Shown piece by piece: positions 8,076 to 17,565 of a DNA stretch of 64,000 nt. Below the pieces are notes generated by a model, which saw only the letters and a program-made list of their open reading frames with translations, was not told the origin of the DNA and made no database searches. This DNA is from Streptomyces albogriseolus (GTDB taxonomy: Bacteria > Actinomycetota > Actinomycetes > Streptomycetales > Streptomycetaceae). Location: positions 124,001-188,000 of the forward strand of contig BMVA01000008.1 in assembly GCA_014650475.1 (NCBI GenBank), given 5' to 3'. The position numbers and the translations under genes are program-made. Positions within the stretch are counted from its first letter, which is position 1, and every line of letters begins with the position of its first letter.

Positions 8076-9218
8076 ATGCGTAAATCCCTGGTTCCCGTGC
8101 TGTGCCGCACAGCGGTGTGCGCCCTCGTCCTCGTCGGGACCGCAGTACCCGACGGCGCCCGGGCGGTGGCACCCAGCGCGCCGCCGTCCCCGGAGAGGAG
8201 CCGCATCCCGTTCACCGAGCGGTACAGGGCCTTCCAGCACGGCGGCATCGTGCGCGCGGCCAACGTCTCCATCAGTTGCCGTGCGCCGAAGGGGCTTGTC
8301 CGGAAACAGCGGGCGGCGAAGTCCTGGTGTCCGTCGGAACCCGCGGACACGAAGCGGGTGAACGGCGCTTACGACATGGCGTACGTGGACGTCGACAAGG
8401 ACCGGAACACCTACAACTCCTCCCGTGCCGAGGTGCGCCTGCCCAGGGGCTCACGCGTCAGCTACGCCCGGCTGTACTGGGGCGGCAATCTGCGGGTCGG
8501 TGAGCAGAAACCGCCCAGGGACAACGGACGCGTGCTGATCGCCGAGCCGGGCGGGCAGTACAAGGAACTCCTCGCGGACACGCTCGTCGGCCACCGCGTG
8601 GCGCACGGCGCGGACGCCTACCAGGCCTCGGCGGACGTCACCCGGCTCGTGCGCGACAGCGGACCGGGCCGGTACACGGTGGCGCAGGTGAACGTGGCCA
8701 TGGGCAGGTCGTCGGCGGGTGCGTGGGGCGGATGGACACTGGTGGTGGCCTACGAGAACGCTGCGGCGCCGCTGCGACACCTGCTCCTCTGGGACGGCTT
8801 CGACACGCTGGCGGCCGGCGTGACCGTCCGGACCAGAAAGCACGGACTGCGTTTTCCCGCGGGCGCTGCCGGACGTGCCGGCCTGGTGACCTACGACGGT
8901 GACCGTGGGGTCACCGGCGACACGCTCACCGCCGTCACCAGTCGTACGGCAGCCGGCCGCCGGCACACGACGGCCACCGCGCTCAAGGGCCCGGGCAACC
9001 CCCGCAAGGACGTCCTGAACTCCACGATCAGCGAACCTGGCCGGACAACGTCGAAGCGAGTGCCTTTCTATGTCCGCACCCTCGGCTACGACTCGGACGT
9101 TCTCGATCTCGCTCCGGCGCTTCGGCACGGCGGCGACCGGCTGGCCCTCCGGCTTCGCTCACCGCGGGATCCGGCATGGGCCGGAGTGCTCTTCGTCACC
9201 GTCGACGCCAAGCGATGA
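8076..9218 (+). CDS. Secreted protein resembling DUF3344/internalin-like exported proteins
   Basis: The 380-residue product has an N-terminal leader of about 30 residues (hydrophobic core AVCALVLVGTAV, ending in ARA). The mature part is a beta-rich domain with phrases such as SYARLYWGGN, GAWGGWTLVVAYE and LLLWDGFDTL. I associate these with DUF3344/DUF11-type exported actinobacterial proteins; I could not check this. There is no LPXTG or membrane anchor at the C-terminus, so it is probably released or envelope-bound. It directly precedes the glycan cluster on the same strand (55 bp gap), so a surface role connected to that polymer is plausible. Confidence 0.7.
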   Translation: MRKSLVPVLCRTAVCALVLVGTAVPDGARAVAPSAPPSPERSRIPFTERYRAFQHGGIVRAANVSISCRAPKGLVRKQRAAKSWCPSEPADTKRVNGAYDMAYVDVDKDRNTYNSSRAEVRLPRGSRVSYARLYWGGNLRVGEQKPPRDNGRVLIAEPGGQYKELLADTLVGHRVAHGADAYQASADVTRLVRDSGPGRYTVAQVNVAMGRSSAGAWGGWTLVVAYENAAAPLRHLLLWDGFDTLAAGVTVRTRKHGLRFPAGAAGRAGLVTYDGDRGVTGDTLTAVTSRTAAGRRHTTATALKGPGNPRKDVLNSTISEPGRTTSKRVPFYVRTLGYDSDVLDLAPALRHGGDRLALRLRSPRDPAWAGVLFVTVDAKR

Positions 9219-9273
9219 GACCGGACCTCTGCCTCAACGGGTGTCGGCTCCCTCGTGAACAAGGACATTGCGC

Positions 9274-10455
9274 ATGCTTCAGTCGGCATCCCGCCCCGGG
9301 CCGCGGGTTCTCCACCTCACCCAGCCCGTGGACGGCGGGGTCGCCCGGGTCGTACAGGACCTCGCACGCGCGCAGCTCGAAGCCGGGTGGGCCGTCACTG
9401 TCGCCTGCCCGGGGGGAGTGTTCGCGACGGAACTGAGAACGCTGGGCGCCGACGTACGCCCGTGGGGCGCGACACGGTCCCCCGGACCGTCACTGCTCCG
9501 CGAAGTGCGGGAATGTTCGCGCGTGGTGGCTCAGGTGAGCCCGGATCTGGTGCACGCGCACAGCGCGAAGGCCGGGCTCGTCGGGCGACTCGTGGTGCGG
9601 GGACGCGTCCCCACCGTGTTCCAGCCGCACGCCTGGTCGTTCGAGGCGGTCGACGGTGCGACGTCGGTGTTGGCACTGACGTGGGAAAGGTGGGCGGCCC
9701 GCTGGGCTTCGGCAGTGGTGTGCGTGAGTGAGGCGGAGCGGACCGCCGGGATGCGCGCGGGGATCGACGGACGGTGGCACCTGCTTCCCAACGGCGTCGA
9801 TCCACTGCGGTGTCGACCGGCCCCCACGGACGTCGCGCGGGCGGACCTCGCGCTGCTGTGCGAGGTCGTTCCTACCGCGCCGATCGTGGTCTGCGTGGGG
9901 CGTCTGTGCCGGCAGAAGGGACAGGACCTGCTGCTCGAGGCGTGGGACACCGTCGTCCGCGACGTGCCAGACGCGCGTCTGATCCTGGTCGGCGACGGAC
10001 CCGACCGTGACCGACTGCGGCAACGAGCCCCGGAGACAGTGCTGTTCGCGGGGGCCGTTGCCGATGCCGTCATCTGGTACCAGGCCGCGGACCTGGTCGT
10101 TCTGCCCTCGCGCTGGGAGGGCATGGCACTGGCGCCGCTGGAGGCGATGGCCTGCGGGCGGCCGGTGGTGGTCACCGACGTCGGCGGTGCCCGTGAAAGC
10201 ATGCCGCCCTACCTCGCCCGGCGTTGCGTCGTACCTCCCGGGAGCCCGGCGGCTCTGGCACAGGCCCTGACCACACTGCTCCTCGACCCGTCACTGCGTG
10301 CGTCACTCGGCGACCAGGGACGCCGGCACGTCCTGTCGGCCCACGACGCGCATCGCACCACCGCGGCGGTGACGGATCTCTACCACGATCTGACCGGCCC
10401 GTGGCCCGCGGCTCCCGCCGCGGCCGCCCAGTACAGGGAGCCCATCCACTCGTGA
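9274..10455 (+). CDS. Glycosyltransferase, family GT4
   Basis: The product of 393 residues has a GT-B fold. An N-terminal acceptor domain begins RVLHLTQPVDGGVARVVQDL. The C-terminal nucleotide-sugar domain has VCVGRLCRQKGQDLLLEAW and the EX7E-type segment PSRWEGMALAPLEAMACG near residues 285-305. It transfers a sugar from a nucleotide donor to a lipid-linked acceptor at the cytoplasmic membrane. The ATG at 9274 has AAGGA eight bases upstream; a TTG two codons earlier is less likely. Its stop overlaps the next start (GTGA at 10452). It is the first enzyme gene of the glycan cluster. Confidence 0.9.
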   Translation: MLQSASRPGPRVLHLTQPVDGGVARVVQDLARAQLEAGWAVTVACPGGVFATELRTLGADVRPWGATRSPGPSLLREVRECSRVVAQVSPDLVHAHSAKAGLVGRLVVRGRVPTVFQPHAWSFEAVDGATSVLALTWERWAARWASAVVCVSEAERTAGMRAGIDGRWHLLPNGVDPLRCRPAPTDVARADLALLCEVVPTAPIVVCVGRLCRQKGQDLLLEAWDTVVRDVPDARLILVGDGPDRDRLRQRAPETVLFAGAVADAVIWYQAADLVVLPSRWEGMALAPLEAMACGRPVVVTDVGGARESMPPYLARRCVVPPGSPAALAQALTTLLLDPSLRASLGDQGRRHVLSAHDAHRTTAAVTDLYHDLTGPWPAAPAAAAQYREPIHS

Positions 10456-11882
10456 CCGCGGAAAGCGCCGCCCCTCTTCCCGACACCCGGCACCGGGGCC
10501 ACAGGTTCACGTCCTTCCCGGTCCTGTCTCCCCCCGGCCCTCCGACCGGTGTCCGCCTGCCGGTCCGGCGGCCGGCCGCACGGTGGCTCTCACTGTTGCC
10601 GATGCTCGCCGCCGACGGCGCGGCCGCGGTGCTGGGCGCCCTGACGCTGAGCGATACCGCGCTCCGTCCTCTCTCCGTGGCCGTGCTCGTGACCACGTCG
10701 ATGGTGCTGTGCCGGGACCGCGTCTCACTCCCGCGGGCGGCAGGCGCTCTGGACGAACTCCCCTTCCTCTGCTGCCGTATTCCGGTCGCGTGGCTCCTTC
10801 TCGCGGAGGTCGTCACGACCTGTGCCGCTCCGCGTTCGCTGTCCGTCCACGTTCTGCTGACGGGATGCGCACTGCACATCGCGTCGGGGTGCGCACTGCG
10901 CGGTCTGGTCCACATGGGGCGGCGTACCGCGCTGCTGCGCCGGCCCCGAACGGCGCTCGTCTTCGGCCCGGCCGTGAGCGCCCAGCGCGTGGCGGCCGCG
11001 CTGCTACGGCACCCCGGGTGCGGGGTACGCCCGGTGGGGGTCGTCACGGACCGGCCGGAGGGCATCGGCGACCTGCCCGTACTGACGACCGACGAGGAGG
11101 CACGACGGGCGGTCGTCCAGAACGGAGTGCGAGCGGCCCTGATCGTCCACCCCTCCGAACGCACGGCACGCGAACCACTCCTGCGCGCGCTGGCCGACTC
11201 GGGATGTGTCCTCTGGGAGGTCGCTGCGGAGGCACCGTCGCACAGGGCCGAGACCCTGCTGGCCGGATATTCCTGCCGTCGGCTGGACGTGGCCGGGCCA
11301 CGACGCGGCCGGGCCGCCAAGAGGCTGCTCGATGTCCTGGTGTCCGGGGCGCTGCTGCTTCTCCTCAGCCCTCTGTTGCTCGCCTGTGCGGTGACGTTGC
11401 GGATCACCGGCGGACCGGGGGTCGTGTTCCGGCAGGAACGCATCGGCAAGGACGGCAAGCCGTTCACGCTGCTCAAGTTCCGCACGCACCGCCCGGTCGA
11501 CGAGAAGGAGTCGGCGACCCGGTGGAGCGTGGCCCACGAGAACGAGATGCGCCGGATCTGCCGTGTCCTGCGGCGGACGTCACTCGATGAACTGCTCCAG
11601 CTGTGGAACGTGCTCAGGGGCGATATGAGCCTGGTCGGTCCGCGGCCGGAGCGGCCGTACTTCGTCACGCAGTTCAGCCAGGCCTACCCGGGTTACGCGG
11701 CTCGCCACCGGATGCGGACAGGGATCACCGGCCTCGCCCAGATCCACGGACTGCGCGGCGACACGTCGATCGAGGACCGCTGCCGCTTCGACAACGCCTA
11801 CATCGACAACTGGTCGTTGTGGCGCGACATCAGCATCCTGCTGCGCACCGCCTGCGTGCTCGTGCGCCCGACGGGAAGCTGA
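10452..11882 (+). CDS. Polyprenyl-phosphate sugar-1-phosphate transferase (WbaP/WcaJ type)
   Basis: This enzyme probably starts glycan synthesis by moving a sugar phosphate from a UDP-sugar onto undecaprenyl phosphate. The 476-residue protein has several N-terminal membrane segments (about 40-170), a central Rossmann-like region, a further membrane segment near 295-320 (LLDVLVSGALLLLLSPLL), and the conserved catalytic domain. That domain holds FRQERIGKDGKPFTLLKFRT, RTSLDELLQLWNVLRGDMSLVGPRP and a final TGLAQIHGLRG. The GTG start overlaps the preceding gene by 4 bp, so translation is coupled. Its presence marks the cluster as a lipid-linked polymer pathway. Confidence 0.93.
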   Translation: MTAESAAPLPDTRHRGHRFTSFPVLSPPGPPTGVRLPVRRPAARWLSLLPMLAADGAAAVLGALTLSDTALRPLSVAVLVTTSMVLCRDRVSLPRAAGALDELPFLCCRIPVAWLLLAEVVTTCAAPRSLSVHVLLTGCALHIASGCALRGLVHMGRRTALLRRPRTALVFGPAVSAQRVAAALLRHPGCGVRPVGVVTDRPEGIGDLPVLTTDEEARRAVVQNGVRAALIVHPSERTAREPLLRALADSGCVLWEVAAEAPSHRAETLLAGYSCRRLDVAGPRRGRAAKRLLDVLVSGALLLLLSPLLLACAVTLRITGGPGVVFRQERIGKDGKPFTLLKFRTHRPVDEKESATRWSVAHENEMRRICRVLRRTSLDELLQLWNVLRGDMSLVGPRPERPYFVTQFSQAYPGYAARHRMRTGITGLAQIHGLRGDTSIEDRCRFDNAYIDNWSLWRDISILLRTACVLVRPTGS

Positions 11883-11888
11883 CCCGCG

Positions 11889-13241
11889 GTGAGCGTCGCC
11901 CCGACCCCGTCGGCCCCCCGCCTTCACCGGCCGCAGCCCGTGCTCGCAGTCGTCGCGGTGGTCGCCACGCTGGCACTGCCGCTCGACCCGGACCGTGCAG
12001 GCGGTCCCGGCGCCGCGGACCTGGTGTCCGGATGCGCTGCGCTGTACTGCGTGGTCCTCCTTCTGCGCACCCGGCGGAGTCCCCTTTCGCGTACAGCCGC
12101 GGTCGTGCTCGGGCTGCCGGTCGCCGGCCTTGCCCTCGCCGCCATGAACGCGACCTCGCCGGGAGCCGGGATCACCGGCCTGGTCCGCTACGCGCAGGTC
12201 TTCGTGCTCGTTCCCGCCGCCGTCCTTCTGCTGATCCGCAACCGGGGCGACTTCCGGCTCGTGGCCTGGTCCCTCGTAGCCCTCGGCATGTGGCAGGGAG
12301 CCGTCGGCGTGCACCAGTACGTCTCCCGCACCGGCGCCTCCTACCAGGGGGAGACCATCCGGGCTGTCGGGACCTTCGGCCCTCAGGACGTCATGGGCAT
12401 GGCGACGGCGGTGTCCCTCGGTGTGGTGTGCGCGCTCGGCCTCGCGCTCGGGTCGGCGCGGCACCGGGCGGTCGCCGTGGTGTGCGCACTGACGCTGCTG
12501 CTTCCGCTCGCTTTGTCCTTCAGCCGGGGTGCGTGGATCGCGACCCTGGTCACCTGCTCTGTCCAGCTGATGCTGGCCGGAGTGCGGCGCGCCCTCAGAA
12601 CCGGTGTCGTTCTGGCGGCCGTCTGCACCACGTTGGTGGGCGGTCTGGGGGCCGGCACGGCGGTGCTGGAGGAACGGATCGGCAGCATCACGCGGGTCAC
12701 CGCCACCCCCGATCAGTCGGTCGTCGACAGGTACGCGATGTGGGAGGCGGCCACGGCCATCTGGCGTGAAAACCCCCTGGCCGGTACCGGCCTGAAGAGT
12801 TTTCCCGAACACCGGGACGGGCACGCGCCGCTGAATCTGTCGTCGGGCAGCGACGTCGAGGGCGCCGGGACCACCTACCGGAAACAGCCCTTGTTGTCAC
12901 CGCACAACATGTACCTCCTGGTGCTCAGCGAGCAAGGTCTCATCGGGCTGCTCGCCTGCACCGGAAGCTGGTTCGGGCTCTCGGTGCTCGGCATGCGTCG
13001 CCTGCTGCGCGCGCGCAGCGCACCGGGCCGCGTCCCCGACTGCGCCCTCGTCGCCTGCGGGCTCCTGGTCTGGCAGCTGACCGAGTTCGTGTACAGCGAC
13101 ATCGGCGGCCCTTCAACCGTGATGACAGGCGTCTGTTTCGGACTTGCGGCATGGTGGGCGCTGGCAGGGTCCGACGGGGCTCGGGCCGTTCCGTCACCAA
13201 GGCGGGAAGCAGCGCGGGAGGCCGGGGCGCCATGCCGATGA
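11889..13241 (+). CDS. O-antigen ligase/polymerase-like membrane protein (Wzy/WaaL superfamily)
   Basis: The product has 450 residues and about ten hydrophobic segments. The typical large extracytoplasmic loop lies between the last segments (about 250-340) and includes a Wzy_C-like stretch with NPLAGTGLKSFPEH and SPHNMYLLVLSEQG. Such proteins polymerise lipid-linked repeat units or ligate glycan to a lipid acceptor outside the membrane. GTG start six bases after the preceding stop; its own stop overlaps the next gene's start. Polymerase or ligase cannot be separated by sequence alone; beside a flippase and a Wzz-like protein, polymerase is the better guess. Confidence 0.85.
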   Translation: MSVAPTPSAPRLHRPQPVLAVVAVVATLALPLDPDRAGGPGAADLVSGCAALYCVVLLLRTRRSPLSRTAAVVLGLPVAGLALAAMNATSPGAGITGLVRYAQVFVLVPAAVLLLIRNRGDFRLVAWSLVALGMWQGAVGVHQYVSRTGASYQGETIRAVGTFGPQDVMGMATAVSLGVVCALGLALGSARHRAVAVVCALTLLLPLALSFSRGAWIATLVTCSVQLMLAGVRRALRTGVVLAAVCTTLVGGLGAGTAVLEERIGSITRVTATPDQSVVDRYAMWEAATAIWRENPLAGTGLKSFPEHRDGHAPLNLSSGSDVEGAGTTYRKQPLLSPHNMYLLVLSEQGLIGLLACTGSWFGLSVLGMRRLLRARSAPGRVPDCALVACGLLVWQLTEFVYSDIGGPSTVMTGVCFGLAAWWALAGSDGARAVPSPRREAAREAGAPCR

Positions 13242-14938
13242 CACCGCCGCGGCCCGTTCCCCCTGGTCGCCGGCCCGACGCAGCGGTCCTGACCCGGGAG
13301 ACGGGCGGGAACACGATGAACCCCACCACGGCGAGCCGCAGTTTTCTCGCCAGGGCCACCCTCATCACGGCGTCCCTGTCGGTCGCCGGATCGGTGTTCG
13401 GCCTCCTACGGGACCAGTCACTGGCCCGGATGTTCGGGGCCGGCGGCGAGACGGACGCCTTTCTCGTCGCCTGGACCGTACCGGAGTTCGCCGCCACCCT
13501 CCTGGTCGAGGACGGGCTGGCCTTTGTGCTGATCCCCGCGTTCAGTTCGGCGCTGGCTCTGCGTGCCCAGGGGGTTGCCGGTGACCCCGTCCGTTCCCTC
13601 GCCGCAGCCACGTTCCCTCGGATGTGCCTCGGCCTCGTCGCCGTCGCCGCGGTGATCGGCGCAGGCGCACCACACGTGGTCCGGATCCTCGCTCCCGGCC
13701 TGGCCGAAGCCGCCCTGGCCGTCGACTGCACCCGGGTGACGGCGACGTGTGTGCTGACTTTCGGAGTCGCCGGTTACTGCAGTGCGGTCCTCAGGGCGCA
13801 CCGCAGTTTCCTTCCGCCCGCGACCATCTACGTCGCCTACAACGCCGCCATCATCACGACCATGTTCCTGCTCGGCGGGCCCTTGGGCGTGCGGGCGGCG
13901 GCGGTGGGGGTCGCGGTGGGCGGGTGCCTCATGGCGGCGATCCAGCTGCCGTTCGCGGTCCGGCAGCTGAGGACGAGACAGTCGGCCGCTGACGGACGCA
14001 TCGTGACACGGCCCAAGGCACCACCGGTGCCGTTCGTGCTGATCAGCACCGTCCTGCTGTTCGCCCTGTGCCGCCAGTCCCAGGTTCTGATCGAACGCTT
14101 CCTGGCCTCCGCGCTGCCGTCCGGGGCCATCTCGGGCCTCAACTACGCACAGAAAGTGGCCCAGATCCCCATGACGTTGTCCCTGATGCTGTGCACGGTC
14201 ACCTTCCCCGTGGTGGCGCGGGCGCTCGCGGACGGCGATGTGAAGCGGGCCCGCACCAGGATCGAGCGAGATCTCGTGCTGGCCTCGTGCCTGGTACTTC
14301 TGGGTGCGGCAGTGGTGATCTCCTGTGCCCCGCAGATCGTCGGTCTTCTCTTCGAGCGCGGAGCGTTCACTCCCCGGGACACGGCGGTGACGGCGGACAT
14401 CCTCCGGGTCTATGCCGTAGGGCTGCTGGGCCAGACCCTGGTGGGCGTGCTGATCCGGTCGTACTTCTCCACCGGACGGCCCACGTGGTATCCGATCGGG
14501 GCGATGGCCGCGGGCCTCCTGGCGACCTTCCTGATCGGAGCGGGCACCGCGGACTCCTGGGGTGCGCCGGGGATCGCCGCTGCCAATGCCCTCGGCATCA
14601 CTCTCACGGCCGCGCTGCTGCTCACGGGCCTCAGCAGTGAGCCAAGGTCCCCTGGGCGGTTCGCCCGTAGCAGCCGATCCCGGGGAGTGCCGATCCATGT
14701 CCCCCGGATGCTGGGCGAACTCGGCAGGCTCGCCCTCGCGGCTGCGGCCGCGACCGCGGGCGGACTGCTCGCCGGAAGCGCGCCCGCGTCGCCGGCCGGA
14801 GGGCTCACGGCCGGGGGCGTGACCGTGGTCACGGTCTTCCTGCTGGTCGGCCGGCTCCTGGACGCCCAAGGGTGCACGGCCCTGCTTCATTCCGCACGTT
14901 CCCTCACACGAAGGCTGACACATGGTCACTCCGCTTGA
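13232..14938 (+). CDS. MurJ/MviN-like lipid-linked glycan flippase
   Basis: The product is a polytopic protein of the MOP superfamily with about 14 membrane segments. The hallmark N-terminus is FLLRATL-like (SFLARATLITASLSVAGSVFGLLRDQ), then an MFGAGGETDAFLVAWTVP segment typical of MurJ. It would move lipid-linked repeat units across the membrane. Housekeeping murJ lies elsewhere in Streptomyces, so this is probably a dedicated paralogue. Start choice: ATG 13232 has GGAGG 10 bases upstream and overlaps the previous stop. ATG 13238 (ATGA overlap) and ATG 13316, which starts directly before the first membrane segment, are alternatives. Confidence 0.88.
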   Translation: MPMTPPRPVPPGRRPDAAVLTRETGGNTMNPTTASRSFLARATLITASLSVAGSVFGLLRDQSLARMFGAGGETDAFLVAWTVPEFAATLLVEDGLAFVLIPAFSSALALRAQGVAGDPVRSLAAATFPRMCLGLVAVAAVIGAGAPHVVRILAPGLAEAALAVDCTRVTATCVLTFGVAGYCSAVLRAHRSFLPPATIYVAYNAAIITTMFLLGGPLGVRAAAVGVAVGGCLMAAIQLPFAVRQLRTRQSAADGRIVTRPKAPPVPFVLISTVLLFALCRQSQVLIERFLASALPSGAISGLNYAQKVAQIPMTLSLMLCTVTFPVVARALADGDVKRARTRIERDLVLASCLVLLGAAVVISCAPQIVGLLFERGAFTPRDTAVTADILRVYAVGLLGQTLVGVLIRSYFSTGRPTWYPIGAMAAGLLATFLIGAGTADSWGAPGIAAANALGITLTAALLLTGLSSEPRSPGRFARSSRSRGVPIHVPRMLGELGRLALAAAAATAGGLLAGSAPASPAGGLTAGGVTVVTVFLLVGRLLDAQGCTALLHSARSLTRRLTHGHSA

Positions 14939-15680
14939 ACGCACGGACCGACGTTCCGGGACGCGCCCCAAACCGGTTCCCTGGGTGGCGATGTACCACT
15001 CGGTGGGAGACTGCTCGGACGATCCGTACCGCATCACCGTCGCACCCGAGCGGCTGGAACAGCAACTCGCCTGGCTCCATCGGCGCGGGCTGCGTGGCGT
15101 GGCGGTGCGGGAGCTGCTTGCGGCACGCGCGCGGGGCGAGGACCGCGACCTGGTAGGTCTCACTTTCGACGACGGCTACGCCGACTTCCTCGAGAACGCC
15201 CTTCCCGCGCTGCGTCGGTGGAACTGCGGTGCCACCCTCTTCCTGCTTCCAGGACAGCTGGATGCCGTCAACTCCTGGGACCCACTGGGCCCTCGTAAGC
15301 CGCTGCTCGGCGCGGACGGCATCCGGCGCGCCGCAGCGGCGGGCGTGGAGATCGGTTCGCACGGACTCACCCACACCGATCTGACCAAGGCCGACGACGT
15401 CACTCTCCGGGCCGAGGTCACGAACAGCCGGGTGCTGCTGGAAGAGCTCACCGGGGCTCCCGTCGACGGGTTCTGCTACCCCTACGGCACCGTCGACTCA
15501 CGTGTCGTCGCCGCAGTGCGCAAGGCCGGATACGGATACGCCTGCGCCATCGACCCCGGTCCCCTGAGCGGCCCGCACGCCCTGCCCCGCTTGCACGTCG
15601 GGCAGAACGACACGGCATGGCGGCTCGCCTTGAAATACCGGCTGCACCGGTTGCGGCGGGGTCCGGCGCAGGGCGTATGA
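14922..15680 (+). CDS. Polysaccharide deacetylase (NodB fold, CE4)
   Basis: The 252-residue protein contains the NodB motifs: LTFDDGYADF at about 75-84 (catalytic base and metal-binding aspartates), GSHGLTHTDL at about 145-154 (two metal-binding histidines) and FCYPYGTVD near 185. There is no signal peptide or membrane anchor, so it may act on cytoplasmic lipid-linked intermediates, or its export is not visible. The reaction is removal of N- or O-acetyl groups from a glycan. It overlaps the flippase stop by 17 bp and lies two bases before the next glycosyltransferase. Confidence 0.9.
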   Translation: MVTPLERTDRRSGTRPKPVPWVAMYHSVGDCSDDPYRITVAPERLEQQLAWLHRRGLRGVAVRELLAARARGEDRDLVGLTFDDGYADFLENALPALRRWNCGATLFLLPGQLDAVNSWDPLGPRKPLLGADGIRRAAAAGVEIGSHGLTHTDLTKADDVTLRAEVTNSRVLLEELTGAPVDGFCYPYGTVDSRVVAAVRKAGYGYACAIDPGPLSGPHALPRLHVGQNDTAWRLALKYRLHRLRRGPAQGV

Positions 15681-15681
15681 C

Positions 15682-16833
15682 ATGAAGGTTCTGCACGTCA
15701 TCACAGGCCTCGGTGTCGGCGGCGCCGAGCAGCAGCTCCGGCTGTTGCTGCGCCACCTCCCCGTCGAATGCGAGGTGGCGACCCTCACCAATCCGGGCGC
15801 CGTCGCGGCAGGGCTGGTCGCCGACGGTGTCCGTGTGCACCACCTCGGCATGCGCGGCAACCGGGATCTGCGGGTGATTCCGCGTCTTCTCCGGCTGATC
15901 CACGCGGGCGGCTACGACCTGGTGCACACTCACTTGTACCGGGCCTGCGTCTATGGGCGCACAGTCGCACGGCTGGCCGGGGTCAGAGCGGTGGTGGCCA
16001 CCGAGCACTCCCTGGGAGAGACCCAGATGGAGGGCCGGAGGCTCACTCCCGGCATCCGTGCGCTCTACCTCGCGGGGGAACGGTTGGGATCCGCCACCGT
16101 CGCCGTCTCCCCTGCGGTGGCCGACCGCCTCGGCCGCTGGGGAGTTCCCGCCCCGCGCATCGAGATCATCCCCAACGGGATCGACCTGGCCCAACTGCGC
16201 TTCGACCCGTCGCGACGCAGACGCGCCCGTCAGCGCATCGGCATTCCGCAGGACGCCTACGTCGTCGGCGGGATCGGCCGGCTCACCACGGGCAAGCGCT
16301 TCGACGTGCTGATCAGGGCCGTAGCCCGTCTCCCCGACCACCTGTGGTTGCTCCTGGTCGGCGGCGGCCCGCAGGAAACCGTCCTGCGCCGCACGGCCCA
16401 CGCGGCCGGCGTGGCCGACCGGGTCCTGTTCACGGGCGAACGCCCCTACCTCGCGGAGGAGACCCCAGGCTCCGACCTGCCCTCCCTCACCGCCGCGATG
16501 GACCTGCTCGTGTCGCCCTCCCTCGAGGAGACCTTCGGACTCGCCGTCGTGGAAGCCCTGGCGTCCGGCCTGCCGGTGCTCTACGCCTCGTGTCCGGCGA
16601 TCGAGATCCTGCCCCCGCGTGCCGCCCCGGGTGCGCGACGGCTGCGGGGCGGTCCGGAGGCGTACGCGCGTGCCATCGCCGAGGTTCGCAGCGCTGGTCC
16701 GCGCCCTCGGACCGTTCCCGAAGCCGCCCAGCGTTACGGCATCACGCACAGTGCAGCCCGGCTGATGGACGTGTACGCCGCGGCGCTGTCCCGCCCGTTG
16801 GTCCCCTCACCTCAGGGAGTCGATTGTCCATGA
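15682..16833 (+). CDS. Glycosyltransferase, family GT4 (second in cluster)
   Basis: The 383-residue GT-B enzyme begins MKVLHVITGLGVGGAEQQL, the classical GT4 N-terminal glycine-rich loop. Its C-terminal part has GGIGRLTTGKRFDVLIRA and the donor-binding glutamates within SPSLEETFGLAVVEALASG. It would add a second sugar to the lipid-linked unit started by the upstream transferase. It lies two bases after the deacetylase stop and shares an ATGA overlap with the Wzz-like gene, so the whole run from 9274 to 17483 is one tight operon. Confidence 0.92.
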   Translation: MKVLHVITGLGVGGAEQQLRLLLRHLPVECEVATLTNPGAVAAGLVADGVRVHHLGMRGNRDLRVIPRLLRLIHAGGYDLVHTHLYRACVYGRTVARLAGVRAVVATEHSLGETQMEGRRLTPGIRALYLAGERLGSATVAVSPAVADRLGRWGVPAPRIEIIPNGIDLAQLRFDPSRRRRARQRIGIPQDAYVVGGIGRLTTGKRFDVLIRAVARLPDHLWLLLVGGGPQETVLRRTAHAAGVADRVLFTGERPYLAEETPGSDLPSLTAAMDLLVSPSLEETFGLAVVEALASGLPVLYASCPAIEILPPRAAPGARRLRGGPEAYARAIAEVRSAGPRPRTVPEAAQRYGITHSAARLMDVYAAALSRPLVPSPQGVDCP

Positions 16834-17483
16834 CAGACACCAGCACACACCGCCGGCGGCGAGTCCGTCTGCCGCGGCCCCCACGTCTTCCACGCTGGTC
16901 GTGGCTCGCGGCCGGGGTGGTCGTCGGCGGCCTGGTCGGCACCGGGTACGGCCTGGTCAAGGGCCCGGTGTACACGGCCACCAGTTACGTCGTGGCCGTA
17001 CCCGTCGACAAGTCGGACCCCGCCCCCGCCCTGGGGATGGCTCAGGCGTACGGCCGGGCTGCCACACAGCTCGCGGTGCTCCAGGACGCGCAGGCACAGG
17101 CCGGTGTGCCGGTCCGCACTCTGCAGGAGAACGTACGGACGGCCGCCTCCCCGGAGGCACCGGTGGTGGCCGTTTCCGCCACCTCCTCGCGGCCCGGCCT
17201 CGCGGTCGCCATGGCCGGCGGAGTCGTCCGTGCGCTGACCCGGCACGCCGACGAGATCCAGGACAACACCGGTGTCAGACTGGTCCAGTTCGCTCCCGCG
17301 GCACGCCCGACGGATCCGACGTCCGCGTCACCGGCGGTGACCGGCGCCGTGGGTGCGAGCGCGGGCGGCCTGCTCGGTGGTCTGACGCTGCTCGTACGGC
17401 CCCGGAGACCCGTGGACAGCGTCACGGAGCCGGCGTCCGTACCGCCCCCGGCCGTGGCGGCGGACCTGCACGGACCGCACTGA
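16830..17483 (+). CDS. Wzz/YveK-like chain-length determinant
   Basis: The product has 217 residues, with a basic cytoplasmic N-terminus, a membrane segment at about 24-44 (WSWLAAGVVVGGLVGTGYGL), an extracytoplasmic domain beginning VYTATSYVVAV, and a second membrane segment near 165-187. This two-helix topology is that of Wzz/polysaccharide co-polymerases. It lacks the cytoplasmic BY-kinase that is often fused or adjacent in Gram-positives, and none is encoded nearby. It would set polymer length together with the Wzy-like protein. It is the last gene of the run, starting with an ATGA overlap. Confidence 0.85.
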   Translation: MTDTSTHRRRRVRLPRPPRLPRWSWLAAGVVVGGLVGTGYGLVKGPVYTATSYVVAVPVDKSDPAPALGMAQAYGRAATQLAVLQDAQAQAGVPVRTLQENVRTAASPEAPVVAVSATSSRPGLAVAMAGGVVRALTRHADEIQDNTGVRLVQFAPAARPTDPTSASPAVTGAVGASAGGLLGGLTLLVRPRRPVDSVTEPASVPPPAVAADLHGPH

Positions 17484-17565
17484 CGTCGTCCGCACGTGCA
17501 CCCCTTTCCCGATCGCGCACCGAGCGGCCAGGACCGCAGCGGCCCGGCAGAAGGCGCACGGGCTG